Assembly: GCF_004353905.1 (NCBI RefSeq)
Contig: NZ_SMOD01000013.1
Span: forward strand, 124,001-188,000
DNA from: Paraburkholderia guartelaensis
Lineage (GTDB): Bacteria > Pseudomonadota > Gammaproteobacteria > Burkholderiales > Burkholderiaceae
Length of the DNA: 64,000 nt
Direction of reading: 5' to 3'
The number at the start of each line of letters is the position of its first letter. Within the stretch, counting starts at the first letter, position 1. The notes under the pieces were generated by a model. It had not been told where the DNA came from and did no database searches. It saw nothing but the letters and a program-made list of their open reading frames with translations. Below, piece by piece: positions 39,904 through 50,697 of this stretch. The position numbers were made by a program, and so were the translations under genes.

Positions 39904-40701
39904 TCAGGCGAGCTCGGCGGTGCGCTGCTTCGCGCTGCGCAGCCAGCCGAGGCCTTCGACGGTTGTCGTGCGCGGCTTGTACTCGCAGCCGATGTGGCCT
40001 TCGTAGCCGAGCGAGTCGAGCAGATCGAACAGGAACGGGTAGTTGATTTCGCCCGTGCCCGGTTCGTTGCGGCCAGGATTGTCGGCGAGCTGGACGTGGG
40101 CGATCTTCGCGAAGTGCTTCTTGATCGTCGCGGCGAGTTCGCCTTCCATACGCTGCATGTGATAGATGTCGTACTGCAGGAACAGGTTATCCGAGCCGGT
40201 CTTTTCGATCACGTCGAGCGCTTCGGCCGAGCGGTTCAGCGCGAAGCCGGGAATGTCGTACGAATTGCACGGCTCGACGAGCAGGCGGATGCCTTCGCGT
40301 TTCAGTTCGCCGGCTGCGTAGCGCAGGTTCTCGACGATGGTGGCGAGTGCCGTATCACGATCGACGCCGGCCGTCGGAATGCCGACGAGGCAGTTCAGTT
40401 GCGGCACCTTCAGTGCCTTCGCATATTCGATCGCGCGGCCAACGCCTTCCTGGAACTCGCCGCGGCGCTCGGGCAGGCAGGCAATGCCGCGCTCGCCCGC
40501 TTCCCAGTTGCCGGCGGGCAGGTTGTGGAGTACGAGCTTGAGGCCGTTGACCTCGAGGCGCTCGGCCAGCTCGGCGGCCTTGTACGGATACGGGAACAGG
40601 AACTCCACGGCGTCGAAGCCCGCTTGTGCGGCCGCTGCGAAGCGGTCGAGGAAGGGCACTTCGTTGAACAGCATGGTGAGGTTCGCGGCGAATTTTGGCA
40701 T
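39904..40701 (-). CDS. hyi: Hydroxypyruvate isomerase
   Basis: A 265-aa TIM-barrel isomerase that interconverts tartronate semialdehyde and hydroxypyruvate. It begins MPKFAANLTMLFNEVPFLDR and has the catalytic glutamate regions LLVEPCNSYDIPGF and GHIGCEYKP, with the metal ligands in LQYDIYHMQRMEG and HVQLADNPGRNEPG. Start MPKFAAN is used because it fits the Hyi N-terminus; a longer frame upstream is not family-like. It lies between gcl and garR in one operon. Confidence 0.95.
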   Translation of the reverse strand: MPKFAANLTMLFNEVPFLDRFAAAAQAGFDAVEFLFPYPYKAAELAERLEVNGLKLVLHNLPAGNWEAGERGIACLPERRGEFQEGVGRAIEYAKALKVPQLNCLVGIPTAGVDRDTALATIVENLRYAAGELKREGIRLLVEPCNSYDIPGFALNRSAEALDVIEKTGSDNLFLQYDIYHMQRMEGELAATIKKHFAKIAHVQLADNPGRNEPGTGEINYPFLFDLLDSLGYEGHIGCEYKPRTTTVEGLGWLRSAKQRTAELA

Positions 40702-40826
40702 GGTGCTGGGTCTCGCTGGTCGGTCAGTAAAGGAAGTCAGGCGGGAGGTGACGCGGTAAGTCACTCAGACAGCGCGCCGATGCCGTGCGCGCTGCCTGTA
40801 TTGCGGTGCGACGTGAGCGGGTGCAC

Positions 40827-42611
<1,785 letters not shown>

Positions 42612-42780
42612 GATTGTCTCCTGAATGTCTCGTATGCGAGGAATGGCGATGCGTTGAGGCCCACTTTAGGGGCGCAGGAAAGGTTTGATAAGATCAGTCC
42701 CAGTCGTTTATTCCGAAACAAAAAGTATGGAATGTCCGCGAGGCGGGGCTTCCGGCCGCGCCGGCGCCTGCGGCGCGCGG

Positions 42781-42824
42781 CATGGGACATCACCAAGCGC
42801 TGAAGCGCCAGGTGCTGCCGACAG
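42781..42824. repeat. Tandem duplication, copy 1
   Basis: A 44-bp unit (CATGGGACATCACCAAGCGC to GCTGCCGACAG) repeats at 42830-42873 with 41 of 44 bases identical and a 49-bp period. It lies in the leader of the LysR gene. The three differences show the duplication is not recent. Confidence 0.85.
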
Positions 42825-42829
42825 CTTTG

Positions 42830-42873
42830 CATGGGGCATCACTAAGCGCTGAAGCGCCAAGTGCTGCCGACAG
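42830..42873. repeat. Tandem duplication, copy 2
   Basis: Second copy of the unit at 42781-42824. It ends 10 bp before the LysR start and runs into its CAGGAG ribosome binding site, so the duplication has duplicated part of the translation-initiation region. Confidence 0.85.
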
Positions 42874-42883
42874 GAGACACGCG

Positions 42884-43792
42884 ATGGACCGCTTCAAGCA
42901 GATCGAAACCTTCGTACGCGTCGCGGACGCGGGCAGCCTCGCGGCGGCGGCGCTCGAGGAAGGCGTCTCGCCGGTGATCCTCGGGCGGCGTATCGACGCG
43001 CTGGAAAAGCGCCTGGGCGTGAAGCTCATCTACCGATCCACCCGGCGGCTCGTGGTGAGCGAGGAGGGCGCGGCCTTTCTCGAACGCTGCCGCGGCCTGC
43101 TCGCCGACTGGGATCAGGCCGAGAACGAGCTGTCCGCCGGGCGTCAGGTGGTGAGCGGCCATCTGATCGTCTCGGCGCCGGCGGCGTTCGGGCGCAAACA
43201 CGTGGCGCCGCTCGCGCCCGAGTTTCTCGCCGACAAGCCCGAACTCCAGGTGTCGTTCAATCTCACCGACCGCGTGGTCGATCTGGTGCGCGAGGGCTAC
43301 GACCTGTCGATCCGCATCGGCGGCGCGGTGGACCCGAACTTCGTTGCTGTGAAGCTCGCCACCAACCGGCGCGTGGTGTGCGGCACGCCCGAGTATTTCC
43401 GCAAGCACGGGCGGCCGAAAACGCTCGAAGACCTGCCGAACCACAATTGCCTCGCGTTCAATCTGCAGGGCGGCCAGAACCGCGGCTGGTACTTTAGCCG
43501 CGGCGGCAAGCTCGTCACCGTGCGCGTGGGCGGCACGCTCGACTGTAACGACGGCGAGCTGCTGCACCGCTGGGTGACCGAGAGCCTCGGTCTTGGCTGG
43601 CGGTCGACCTGGGAGATCGACGCCCAGCTCGCGCGCGGCGAACTCGAAACGGTGCTCGACGAGTACGCGCTGCCCGATTACGACATCCTCGCGGTGTATC
43701 CGCAGCAGCGCTACGTGCCGGCGCGCGTGCGCTACTTCATCGACTATCTCAAGGAGGTCTACGCGCGGCCGGGGTACTGGGCCGGCGTGTAG
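42884..43792 (+). CDS. LysR-family regulator, candidate regulator of gcl-hyi-garR
   Basis: A 302-aa LysR regulator with N-terminal winged helix-turn-helix (MDRFKQIETFVRVADAGSLA, SPVILGRRIDALEKRLGVKL) and the PBP-like effector domain (GHLIVSAPAAFGRKHVAPLA to DYLKEVYARPGYW). AGGAG gives a clear start. Its divergent position to gcl makes it the natural regulator of glyoxylate use. The target is inferred from position. Confidence 0.9.
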   Translation: MDRFKQIETFVRVADAGSLAAAALEEGVSPVILGRRIDALEKRLGVKLIYRSTRRLVVSEEGAAFLERCRGLLADWDQAENELSAGRQVVSGHLIVSAPAAFGRKHVAPLAPEFLADKPELQVSFNLTDRVVDLVREGYDLSIRIGGAVDPNFVAVKLATNRRVVCGTPEYFRKHGRPKTLEDLPNHNCLAFNLQGGQNRGWYFSRGGKLVTVRVGGTLDCNDGELLHRWVTESLGLGWRSTWEIDAQLARGELETVLDEYALPDYDILAVYPQQRYVPARVRYFIDYLKEVYARPGYWAGV

Positions 43793-43916
43793 TCGCGCGC
43801 TTCGAATTTATTTTTCGTTTTCGTGCACACGGAGCGGGAATAAACTGGCCCGAGCTTCGGTAGTGCCTGTATGCGGCCACGGTCGCGCAAGCCAAACGAA
43901 GATGCGAGGGGACCAC

Positions 43917-44705
43917 GTGGGAGAAACCGCGTACGAGCAGGATGAGGCCGCACGCAGCCGCCGCTTTCAGGCGCTGGCGCTGCCGCATCTCGATGCGGCC
44001 TACAACCTCGCGCGCTGGCTCTCGCGCAACCCGGGCGACGCGGAAGATATCGTCCAGGAGGCGTTTCTGCGGGCGTTTCGCTTCTTCGACGCGTTTCGCG
44101 GCGACGAGGCCCGCCCCTGGGTGCTCGCGATCGTGCGGCGCGTCTGGTACGACGAATGGCGGCGGCGCGCGGGTGCGGAAGAGGTGGCGCCGTTCGACGA
44201 GTTGCGCGACGACGCGCCGCTCGAAGGCTGGGAAACGGGCGGCGTCGATCCCGAGACGCTCGCGATCCGCGCCGAGGACACCCGTCACGTGCACGACGCG
44301 CTCAGGCGCCTGCCGGTGGAGTATCGGGAAGTGCTGGTGCTGCGCGAGCTGGAGGAGTTGGGCTACCGCGAGATCGCGGCGATCGCCGATCTGCCGCTCG
44401 GCACCGTGATGTCGCGGCTCGCACGAGGCCGCAGGCGTTTGGCGACGCTGCTGGCGGCATACCGCGGCGGCGAGCGCGATACGCCCACGGCGGGTAGTGC
44501 AGTCGATGAGACTGCGAGCGATTCGGTTGTCCGCGCCCACGGCTGCGCGGACGACAGGGCAGGAGTCGGGGGAAGCAATCAAGCCAGGAGACCATCCGGC
44601 CGGGGGAACGGCGGTCGGTTCCGCGAGGAACCGGCCGCCGACGGCGGAGCGCCGTTGCGCCCTCGCTCTCAAACCGAAGGCCCGAACGACGGAGGCGCCC
44701 GATGA
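43917..44705 (+). CDS. ECF-type RNA polymerase sigma factor
   Basis: A 262-aa extracytoplasmic-function sigma factor. Region 2 covers about 25-90 (AAYNLARWLSRNPGDAEDIV, QEAFLRAFRFFDAFRGDE) and region 4 about 125-178 (LPVEYREVLVLRELEELGYR, EIAAIADLPLGTVMSRLARG). A poorly structured tail of about 80 Gly/Arg/Asp-rich residues follows, unusual for this class. The GTG at 43917 has a GAGGGG ribosome binding site; an ATG at 43902 would add five residues. The stop overlaps the anti-sigma start in an ATGA. Confidence 0.9.
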   Translation: MGETAYEQDEAARSRRFQALALPHLDAAYNLARWLSRNPGDAEDIVQEAFLRAFRFFDAFRGDEARPWVLAIVRRVWYDEWRRRAGAEEVAPFDELRDDAPLEGWETGGVDPETLAIRAEDTRHVHDALRRLPVEYREVLVLRELEELGYREIAAIADLPLGTVMSRLARGRRRLATLLAAYRGGERDTPTAGSAVDETASDSVVRAHGCADDRAGVGGSNQARRPSGRGNGGRFREEPAADGGAPLRPRSQTEGPNDGGAR

Positions 44706-45622
44706 ACTGTAACGAAGCGCGCCCGCTGGTCGACGCGAGCGTCGACCGCGAACTCTCCGCCGCCGACGAATGGCGAGTACGCGAGCACCTCGCGGGCTGC
44801 GAGCAGTGCCGCCGTGTCGCCGACGATGCGCAGGCCATCTCTCAAATGATCCGTTCCGCGCCATACCACCGTGCGCCGGCTGGGCTTGCTGCGCGTATCG
44901 TCGCGGCACTGCCGGCGACAGACGCGGCGCCTGCGAAAGCAGCGCCTTCGCCGGTCCCTGCGCGCGACTCGCGAGGCTGGCGTGCCTGGGTGCGCAACTG
45001 GTGGCCGGGCGGCGGGGTGCGGGACGACCTGGGCGGCCATGGCTGGGGCGCGGCGTCCGTCAACGCGGGTCCGCGCGCGGCCACGCTCGCGTGGTTCGGC
45101 TGCGCGGTGCTGATCCTTTGCGCGCTGGCGGTGATCGCCACGTTGCATCTGCGCCGCCCGGCCGCTGAGACCGCCTTCGTCGACGATCTCGTGTCGAGCC
45201 ACGTGCGGGCCCAGATTTCGGGCCGCGATATCGACGTGATCTCGACGGACCGCCATACCGTGAAGCCGTGGTTCAACGGCCGGATCGACTACGCGCCGCC
45301 TGTCTTCGATCTGGCGCAGCAGGGCTTTGCGCTTGCGGGCGGGCGTCTCGATTATGTGGGGCGCGAACGTGTCGCCGTGCTCGTCTATCACCATGGCAAG
45401 CACGTGATCGATGTCTATGTGTTCCCGCCAGGCGCGAACGGGCCTGCCGTCTCGGGCGCCGCGCCGCAGAGTTCGAGCGAAGGCTACGCACTCCTGCGCT
45501 GGCAGGCGGCGGGCATGACCTTGTGGGCCGTGTCGGATGCCGGTGCGGACGCGCTCGACGGCCTGCGCGCGGCGCTCGACGCCCGTCTGGCGAGCGGCGC
45601 GAGCGAGGCGGCCGGCAGCTAG
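44702..45622 (+). CDS. Membrane anti-sigma factor with zinc-binding HC2 domain
   Basis: A 306-aa anti-sigma factor. The N-terminal zf-HC2 domain has His29, Cys33 and Cys36 (REHLAGCEQC), the Hx3Cx2C anti-sigma motif, with Cys3 as a possible fourth ligand. One transmembrane segment spans about 127-148 (LAWFGCAVLILCALAVIATL). The periplasmic C-terminal part is RskA-like, with LVYHHGKHVIDVYVFP. It should bind the upstream-coded sigma factor and release it upon an envelope or oxidative signal. Start is fixed by ATGA overlap. Confidence 0.9.
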   Translation: MNCNEARPLVDASVDRELSAADEWRVREHLAGCEQCRRVADDAQAISQMIRSAPYHRAPAGLAARIVAALPATDAAPAKAAPSPVPARDSRGWRAWVRNWWPGGGVRDDLGGHGWGAASVNAGPRAATLAWFGCAVLILCALAVIATLHLRRPAAETAFVDDLVSSHVRAQISGRDIDVISTDRHTVKPWFNGRIDYAPPVFDLAQQGFALAGGRLDYVGRERVAVLVYHHGKHVIDVYVFPPGANGPAVSGAAPQSSSEGYALLRWQAAGMTLWAVSDAGADALDGLRAALDARLASGASEAAGS

Positions 45623-45724
45623 GCTGTCGCCTCACACGGGCGCACAGGGGCGCCTTCACGGCGCTCCTCGCCGCGCAAGTCATTGAAAACACGCCCGATT
45701 CATTGCCCGAACGCACGATCTGGC

Positions 45725-45753
45725 TTGCGTGTGTAGCCCATCCGCGCTACAAT
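45725..45753 (+). promoter_or_regulatory. Sigma70 promoter of the rpsF operon
   Basis: TTGCGT, a 17-bp spacer and TACAAT form a near-consensus promoter whose start point would lie about 60 bases before rpsF. The resulting leader has CACCGG and a small GC-rich fold that might be the S6:S18 binding leader, which I cannot verify. Confidence 0.75.
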
Positions 45754-45819
45754 CTTCGGCTTCTCACTTGCCGCACCGGTTCCGACGCCCGGGTGGCTTT
45801 AATCCACAAGGAGTGATAC

Positions 45820-46191
45820 ATGCGTCATTACGAAATCGTCTTCATCGTGCATCCCGATCAGAGCGAGCAAGTGCCCGCCATGATCGAGCGCTACAAGAGC
45901 ACGATCACCTCGCACGGTGGCCAGATCCACCGCATCGAAGACTGGGGCCGTCGTCAACTGGCCTACATGATCGAGAAACTCGCGAAGGCTCACTACGTCT
46001 GCATGAACATCGAATGCGACCAGACCACGCTCGACGAACTGGAACACGCGTTCAAGTTCAACGACGCTGTTCTGCGTCACCTCATCGTCAAGATGAAGAA
46101 GGCCGAAACCGGCCCGTCGCCGATGATGAAGGAAGTGCAGCGCGAAGAAGCCAAGAAGGCGGCTGCCCAGCCGACCGAAGCGCAGGCTTAA
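45820..46191 (+). CDS. rpsF: 30S ribosomal protein S6
   Basis: A 123-aa ribosomal protein. It begins MRHYEIVFIVHPDQSEQVPA and shows IHRIEDWGRRQLAYMIEKLA, the S6 RNA- and S18-binding face, with an Ala/Glu-rich C-terminal tail (QREEAKKAAAQPTEAQA). AAGGAG precedes the ATG. First gene of the rpsF-priB-rpsR-rplI operon. Confidence 0.98.
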   Translation: MRHYEIVFIVHPDQSEQVPAMIERYKSTITSHGGQIHRIEDWGRRQLAYMIEKLAKAHYVCMNIECDQTTLDELEHAFKFNDAVLRHLIVKMKKAETGPSPMMKEVQREEAKKAAAQPTEAQA

Positions 46192-46236
46192 GTACGTAAG
46201 CCATCAGGATTCAAGCAAAGTCATAGCCAACCCCGC

Positions 46237-46536
46237 GTGAACAGGCTTCAACTTACCGCTAGCGTCGTCGAACGCGAACCGGTGCGGTATACCCCCGCCG
46301 GCGTTCCGATCGCAAGCGTCACGTTGCAGCACCGCACGGAGGTCGTCGAAGCCGGCATTCCCCGCTTCGTCGAACTCACGATGCCCGCGGTGGCGGCCGG
46401 CAAGGCCTGCGGTCTCGTAGAAAGCTGTGAGATGGGCGTGGAAGCGCTCTTCACCGGTTTTCTGGCGAAAAAGCACCGCAATGCGCGAACCCTGGTGTTT
46501 CACATCACCGAAATGCAAGGCACAGGAAAGGACTAA
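46237..46536 (+). CDS. priB: Primosomal replication protein N
   Basis: A 99-aa single OB-fold protein that binds single-stranded DNA and helps PriA restart replication forks. Sequence features are MNRLQLTASVVEREPVRYTP, IASVTLQHRTEVVEAGIPRF and the C-terminal KKHRNARTLVFHITEMQ. The GTG start is used, as no nearby ATG fits. Its place between rpsF and rpsR is standard in beta- and gammaproteobacteria. Confidence 0.95.
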   Translation: MNRLQLTASVVEREPVRYTPAGVPIASVTLQHRTEVVEAGIPRFVELTMPAVAAGKACGLVESCEMGVEALFTGFLAKKHRNARTLVFHITEMQGTGKD

Positions 46537-46538
46537 TC

Positions 46539-46814
46539 ATGCCCCGCCCGACTGGTAAGAAATTCGACAAGCGTCGTCAGCAACAAAACCCGCTCTTCAA
46601 GCGTAAGAAGTTCTGCCGCTTCACGGCTGCAGGCGTCGAGCAGATCGACTACAAGGACCTCGATACGCTGAAGGACTTCATCGGCGAAAACGGCAAGATC
46701 ACGCCGGCTCGTCTGACGGGTACGAAGGCCCACTATCAGCGTCAGCTGGACACGGCTATCAAGCGCGCGCGTTTCCTCGCGCTGATGCCGTACACCGACC
46801 AGCACAAGGCCTAA
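46539..46814 (+). CDS. rpsR: 30S ribosomal protein S18
   Basis: A 91-aa ribosomal protein. It contains KKFCRFTAAGVEQIDYKDLD, FIGENGKITPARLTGTKAHY and QRQLDTAIKRARFLALMPY, all diagnostic. S18 pairs with S6 on the 30S platform. It starts 2 bp after priB; GGAAAGGA is its ribosome binding site. Confidence 0.98.
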   Translation: MPRPTGKKFDKRRQQQNPLFKRKKFCRFTAAGVEQIDYKDLDTLKDFIGENGKITPARLTGTKAHYQRQLDTAIKRARFLALMPYTDQHKA

Positions 46815-46841
46815 TAAGACGACGCGATAAGGAGCAATAGA

Positions 46842-47294
46842 ATGCAGATCATTCTTCTGGAAAAAGTCGTCAACCTGGGTAACCTCGGCGACATCGTCAA
46901 GGTGAAGGACGGTTACGCACGTAACTTCCTGATCCCGAACAAGAAGGCACGCCGTGCTACGAAGGACGCAATCGCTGAATTCGAAGTCCGCCGCGCAGAA
47001 CTCGAGAAGGTCGCCGCTGAAAAGCTGGCAGCAGCGCAAGCCGAAGGCGAAAAGCTGAACGGCCTGACCGTCCAGATCGGCCAGAAGGCCGGCGTGGACG
47101 GCCGCCTGTTCGGTTCGGTCACGAACGCGGACATCGCCGTTGCGCTCACGAAGCAAGGCTTCGCAGTGGAAAAGGCGCAAGTGCGTCTGCCGGAAGGCCC
47201 GCTGAAGATGGTGGGCGACCACCCGGTGCAGGTTGCGCTGCACACCGACGTCCTCGTCGACGTCACGGTGTCGGTGCTGGGCGAGCACGCCTAA
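46842..47294 (+). CDS. rplI: 50S ribosomal protein L9
   Basis: A 150-aa ribosomal protein with the N-terminal domain MQIILLEKVVNLGNLGDIVK, VKDGYARNFLIPNKKA, the long connecting helix (EVRRAELEKVAAEKLAAAQA) and C-terminal domain (GRLFGSVTNADIAVALTKQG). AAGGAG precedes the ATG. Last gene of the operon before a terminator. Confidence 0.98.
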   Translation: MQIILLEKVVNLGNLGDIVKVKDGYARNFLIPNKKARRATKDAIAEFEVRRAELEKVAAEKLAAAQAEGEKLNGLTVQIGQKAGVDGRLFGSVTNADIAVALTKQGFAVEKAQVRLPEGPLKMVGDHPVQVALHTDVLVDVTVSVLGEHA

Positions 47295-47303
47295 GTACCC
47301 ACG

Positions 47304-47323
47304 TGCGGCCCTCGCGGGCCGCA
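47304..47323 (+). other. GC-rich hairpin after rplI
   Basis: TGCGGCCC-TCGC-GGGCCGCA, 10 bp after the rplI stop and without a T-run. It may protect the 3' end of the operon mRNA; the true terminator follows at 47348. Confidence 0.55.
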
Positions 47324-47347
47324 TGGTTTGACGCAAGACTCAGGAAG

Positions 47348-47377
47348 GGCAGGAGCCGCAGGGCTTCTGCCTTTTTT
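47348..47377 (+). terminator. Intrinsic terminator of the rpsF-rplI operon
   Basis: GGCAGGAGCC-GCAG-GGCTTCTGCC (10-bp stem with one G-T pair) followed by six T residues. Confidence 0.92.
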
Positions 47378-47458
47378 GTTGTGCGCTGCCTGGACGCTAC
47401 GCTCGTTGCAAGTTTTCAAGCTTGTTCGAGGCACCCCCTTGTCCGATAATTGCCCTCC

Positions 47459-48841
47459 ATGAACGCTCCGAAAGATCCCCAACTCGACTCGCTGAAAGTC
47501 CCGCCGCATTCGATCGAAGCCGAGCAATCGGTGCTCGGCGGCCTGCTGCTGGATAACGGCGCATGGGACCGGATTGCCGACTTCCTCTCGCAAAGCGACT
47601 TCTATCGCTACGATCACCGCATCATCTTCGAGCACATTGGCCGGCTGATCGCCGCCACGCGCCCGGCCGACGTGGTGACGGTGTACGAGGCGCTCGGCAC
47701 CTCGGGCAAAGCGGATGACGTGGGCGGCCTCGCGTACCTGAACGCGCTCGCGCAGAACACGCCGAGCGCCGCGAACATCCGCCGCTACGCGGAAATCGTG
47801 CGTGACCGCGCGGTGCTGCGCCGCCTCGTTTCCGTCGCCGACGAAATTTCCGCCGACGCCTTCAACCCGCAGGGCAAGGAAGTGCGCCAGCTGCTCGACG
47901 AGGCCGAGTCGAAGGTGTTCTCGATCGCCGAAGACGGCGCGCGCGGTACCCAGGGCTTCCTCGAAATCGGGCCGCTGCTCACACAGGTCGTGGAGCGCAT
48001 CGACACGCTCTATCACACGGCCAATCCGAGCGACGTGACGGGCACGCCCACGGGCTTCATGGACCTCGACCGCATGACGTCGGGCATGCACGGCGGCGAG
48101 CTGATCATCGTGGCAGGGCGCCCATCGATGGGTAAGACCGCGTTCTCGATGAATATCGGCGAGTACGTGGCCGTGGAGTATGGTCTGCCGGTGGCGGTGT
48201 TCTCCATGGAAATGCCGGGCACGCAGCTCATCATGCGTATGCTCGGGTCGGTTGGCCGCCTGGATCAGCACCGCATGCGTACGGGGCGCCTCACCGACGA
48301 AGATTGGCCGAAGCTCACGCACGCCGTGCAGAAAATGAGCGAGGCGCAGATCTTCATCGACGAAACGGGTGGCCTGAACCCGATGGAATTGCGCTCGCGC
48401 GCGCGACGTCTGTCGCGCCAGTGCGGCAAGCTCGGGCTCATCATCATCGACTACCTGCAGCTCATGAGCGGCTCGGGCACGGGCGAGAACCGCGCGACCG
48501 AAATTTCGGAAATTTCGCGCTCGCTCAAGAGCCTGGCGAAGGAACTGGATGTCCCGGTGATCGCGCTCTCGCAGCTGAACCGCGGCCTGGAGCAGCGTCC
48601 GAACAAGCGGCCGGTGATGTCGGACCTGCGCGAATCGGGCGCAATCGAACAGGACGCGGACGTCATCCTGTTCATCTATCGCGACGAAGTCTACAACCCC
48701 GACAGTCCCGACAAGGGTACGGCCGAAATCATCATCGGCAAGCAGCGTAATGGTCCGATCGGACCCGTTCGCCTCACGTTCCACGGCCAATACACGAAGT
48801 TCGACAATTTTGCCGGGGCGCAAACCTTCTACGGCGAATAA
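47459..48841 (+). CDS. dnaB: Replicative DNA helicase
   Basis: A 460-aa hexameric 5'-3' helicase of the replisome. The N-terminal domain begins PHSIEAEQSVLGGLLLDNGA. The RecA-like domain has Walker A GRPSMGKTAF, then the linker helix, IIIDYLQLMSG (Walker B) and the arginine-finger region GPVRLTFHGQYTKFDN. ATG at 47459 (MNAPKDPQLDS) is preferred to a TTG three codons earlier. It follows the rplI operon as in many proteobacteria. Confidence 0.97.
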   Translation: MNAPKDPQLDSLKVPPHSIEAEQSVLGGLLLDNGAWDRIADFLSQSDFYRYDHRIIFEHIGRLIAATRPADVVTVYEALGTSGKADDVGGLAYLNALAQNTPSAANIRRYAEIVRDRAVLRRLVSVADEISADAFNPQGKEVRQLLDEAESKVFSIAEDGARGTQGFLEIGPLLTQVVERIDTLYHTANPSDVTGTPTGFMDLDRMTSGMHGGELIIVAGRPSMGKTAFSMNIGEYVAVEYGLPVAVFSMEMPGTQLIMRMLGSVGRLDQHRMRTGRLTDEDWPKLTHAVQKMSEAQIFIDETGGLNPMELRSRARRLSRQCGKLGLIIIDYLQLMSGSGTGENRATEISEISRSLKSLAKELDVPVIALSQLNRGLEQRPNKRPVMSDLRESGAIEQDADVILFIYRDEVYNPDSPDKGTAEIIIGKQRNGPIGPVRLTFHGQYTKFDNFAGAQTFYGE

Positions 48842-49046
48842 CGCAAATCGTTGCGCGGCTTGCGCCAAAGTGGCGCAAATGCCGCTTTGGCGACTGCCGA
48901 TCCATGCGGCAGCTCTCGCCTGACGATACAATATTGCCGTTTTATGACAGTCAGCTCTGTCGCTTATTTTGCCGCCTTGTTGCCGTGAAGTGACCGCGAA
49001 GTCACCGCTTCGTGACGGCAATCCGAGACCAATTTCCGGGATACCA

Positions 49047-49673
49047 ATGTTCGGTCGATTCATGCCCACCGAGGGCAAGTTCTTCGAGATTTTCAATGCG
49101 CATGCGAAATGCATCGTTTCCGCGAGCCGCGAACTCGAACTCCTGATCGATAACCTCGCTGACGCCGAGGTTCACAAGCAGAATGTGCAGGCCTCCGAAA
49201 AGGCCGCGGACAAGCTCACGCACGAGGCGATCGACCTCCTGCACAAGACCTTCATCACGCCGCTCGACCGCGACGAGATCCACAAGCTGATCACGACGAT
49301 GGACGACTGCCTCGACCTCATGGAAGACGTCGCGACGGCCATTTCGCTCTATGACGTGCAAGCCGTGACCGCCGAGGCGAGCCAGCTGGCGCACGTGGTG
49401 ACGGCCACGGCCGAGCGCGTGCAGCTGGCGGTGGGGCTCCTTTCCGACATGAAGCAGGCGCGCGAGATCCTGCAGGCCTGCGAAGACATCGACCGCCTCG
49501 AATCCGACGCCGACCGCTTGCTGCGCGGGGCCATCTCGAAGCTCTTCCGCGAGGAAGACGACGTCAAGAACCTGATCAAGCTGAAGGCGATCTACGAACT
49601 GCTCGAAGCGATCACGGACAAGTGCGAGGATGTCGCGAACATCATCGAAGGCATCGTGCTAGAGAACGCCTGA
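49047..49673 (+). CDS. DUF47 (PhoU-like) phosphate transport regulator
   Basis: A 208-aa all-helical protein of DUF47. It begins MFGRFMPTEGKFFEIFNAHA, with KLTHEAIDLLHKTFITPLDR, EIHKLITTMDDCLDLMEDVA and a C-terminal ADKLLRGA-like helix (ADRLLRGAISKLFREEDD). Such proteins are encoded next to Pit phosphate carriers and are thought to regulate them. The Pit gene follows after 10 bp. Confidence 0.93.
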   Translation: MFGRFMPTEGKFFEIFNAHAKCIVSASRELELLIDNLADAEVHKQNVQASEKAADKLTHEAIDLLHKTFITPLDRDEIHKLITTMDDCLDLMEDVATAISLYDVQAVTAEASQLAHVVTATAERVQLAVGLLSDMKQAREILQACEDIDRLESDADRLLRGAISKLFREEDDVKNLIKLKAIYELLEAITDKCEDVANIIEGIVLENA

Positions 49674-49683
49674 GCGCCCTGCG

Positions 49684-50694
49684 ATGCAATCGATACAACT
49701 CGCTCTCTGGGCGGTCGCGACGCTGGTCGCCATCGCTCTCATCTTCGACTTCATGAACGGTTTTCACGACGCGGCGAATTCCATCGCCACGGTCGTGTCC
49801 ACCGGTGTTCTGAAGCCGCAGCAGGCGGTGGCATTTGCCGCCATGTTCAACGTGATCGCCTATTTCGTGTTCCACTTGAAGGTGGCGCAGACGGTAGGCA
49901 AGGGCACCATCGACCCCGATATCGTCGACCACTACGTGGTGTTCGGCGCGCTGATGGGCGCGATCGGCTGGAACGTGCTCACCTGGTACTACGGCATTCC
50001 GTCGAGTTCGTCGCACGCGCTGATCGGCGGCCTCGTGGGCGCGGCGCTCGCGAAGTCGGGCTGGGCCTCGCTCAACTTCGACGGCCTCATGAAGACCGTG
50101 GCGTTCATCTTCATCTCGCCGCTGCTCGGTTTCGTGCTGGGTTCGTTCTTCATGCTCACGGTGTCGTGGCTGTACTTCCGCACACCGCCAAGCAAGGTCG
50201 ACCGGCGCTTCAGGCGCCTGCAGCTGCTCTCCGCCAGTCTCTATAGCCTCGGCCACGGCGGCAACGACGCGCAGAAGACCATCGGCATCATCTGGATGCT
50301 GCTGATCGCAACGGGCTACTCGGCGATCGGCTCGGACGCACCGCCCATCTGGGTGATCGGCGGCTGCTATCTGTCGATGGGTCTCGGCACGCTGTTCGGC
50401 GGCTGGCGCATCGTGCGCACGATGGGCCAGAAGATCACGAAGCTCAAGCCGGTGGGCGGTTTCTGCGCGGAGGCGGGCGGGGCGCTCACGCTCTTCACGG
50501 CTTCGTCGCTGGGTATTCCCGTTTCGACCACGCACACGATCACTGGCGCGATTGTCGGCGTCGGCGCGACGCAGAAACTCAGCGCGGTGCGCTGGGGCGT
50601 GGCGGGCAACATCGTCTGGGCCTGGGTGCTGACCATACCGGCCTCGGCCACGCTGGCTGCGGCCGCCTGGTGGCTCGGTCACCGCTTCATGTAA
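49684..50694 (+). CDS. pit: Low-affinity inorganic phosphate transporter (Pit)
   Basis: A 336-aa membrane carrier with about ten helices. Both inverted-repeat signature motifs are present: FDFMNGFHDAANSIATVVST in the first half and GHGGNDAQKTIGIIWML in the second. A third conserved segment is GIPVSTTHTITGAIVGVGAT. It imports metal phosphate with protons. It is coded with the DUF47 protein and ends at a strong hairpin. Confidence 0.94.
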   Translation: MQSIQLALWAVATLVAIALIFDFMNGFHDAANSIATVVSTGVLKPQQAVAFAAMFNVIAYFVFHLKVAQTVGKGTIDPDIVDHYVVFGALMGAIGWNVLTWYYGIPSSSSHALIGGLVGAALAKSGWASLNFDGLMKTVAFIFISPLLGFVLGSFFMLTVSWLYFRTPPSKVDRRFRRLQLLSASLYSLGHGGNDAQKTIGIIWMLLIATGYSAIGSDAPPIWVIGGCYLSMGLGTLFGGWRIVRTMGQKITKLKPVGGFCAEAGGALTLFTASSLGIPVSTTHTITGAIVGVGATQKLSAVRWGVAGNIVWAWVLTIPASATLAAAAWWLGHRFM

Positions 50695-50697
50695 AAC

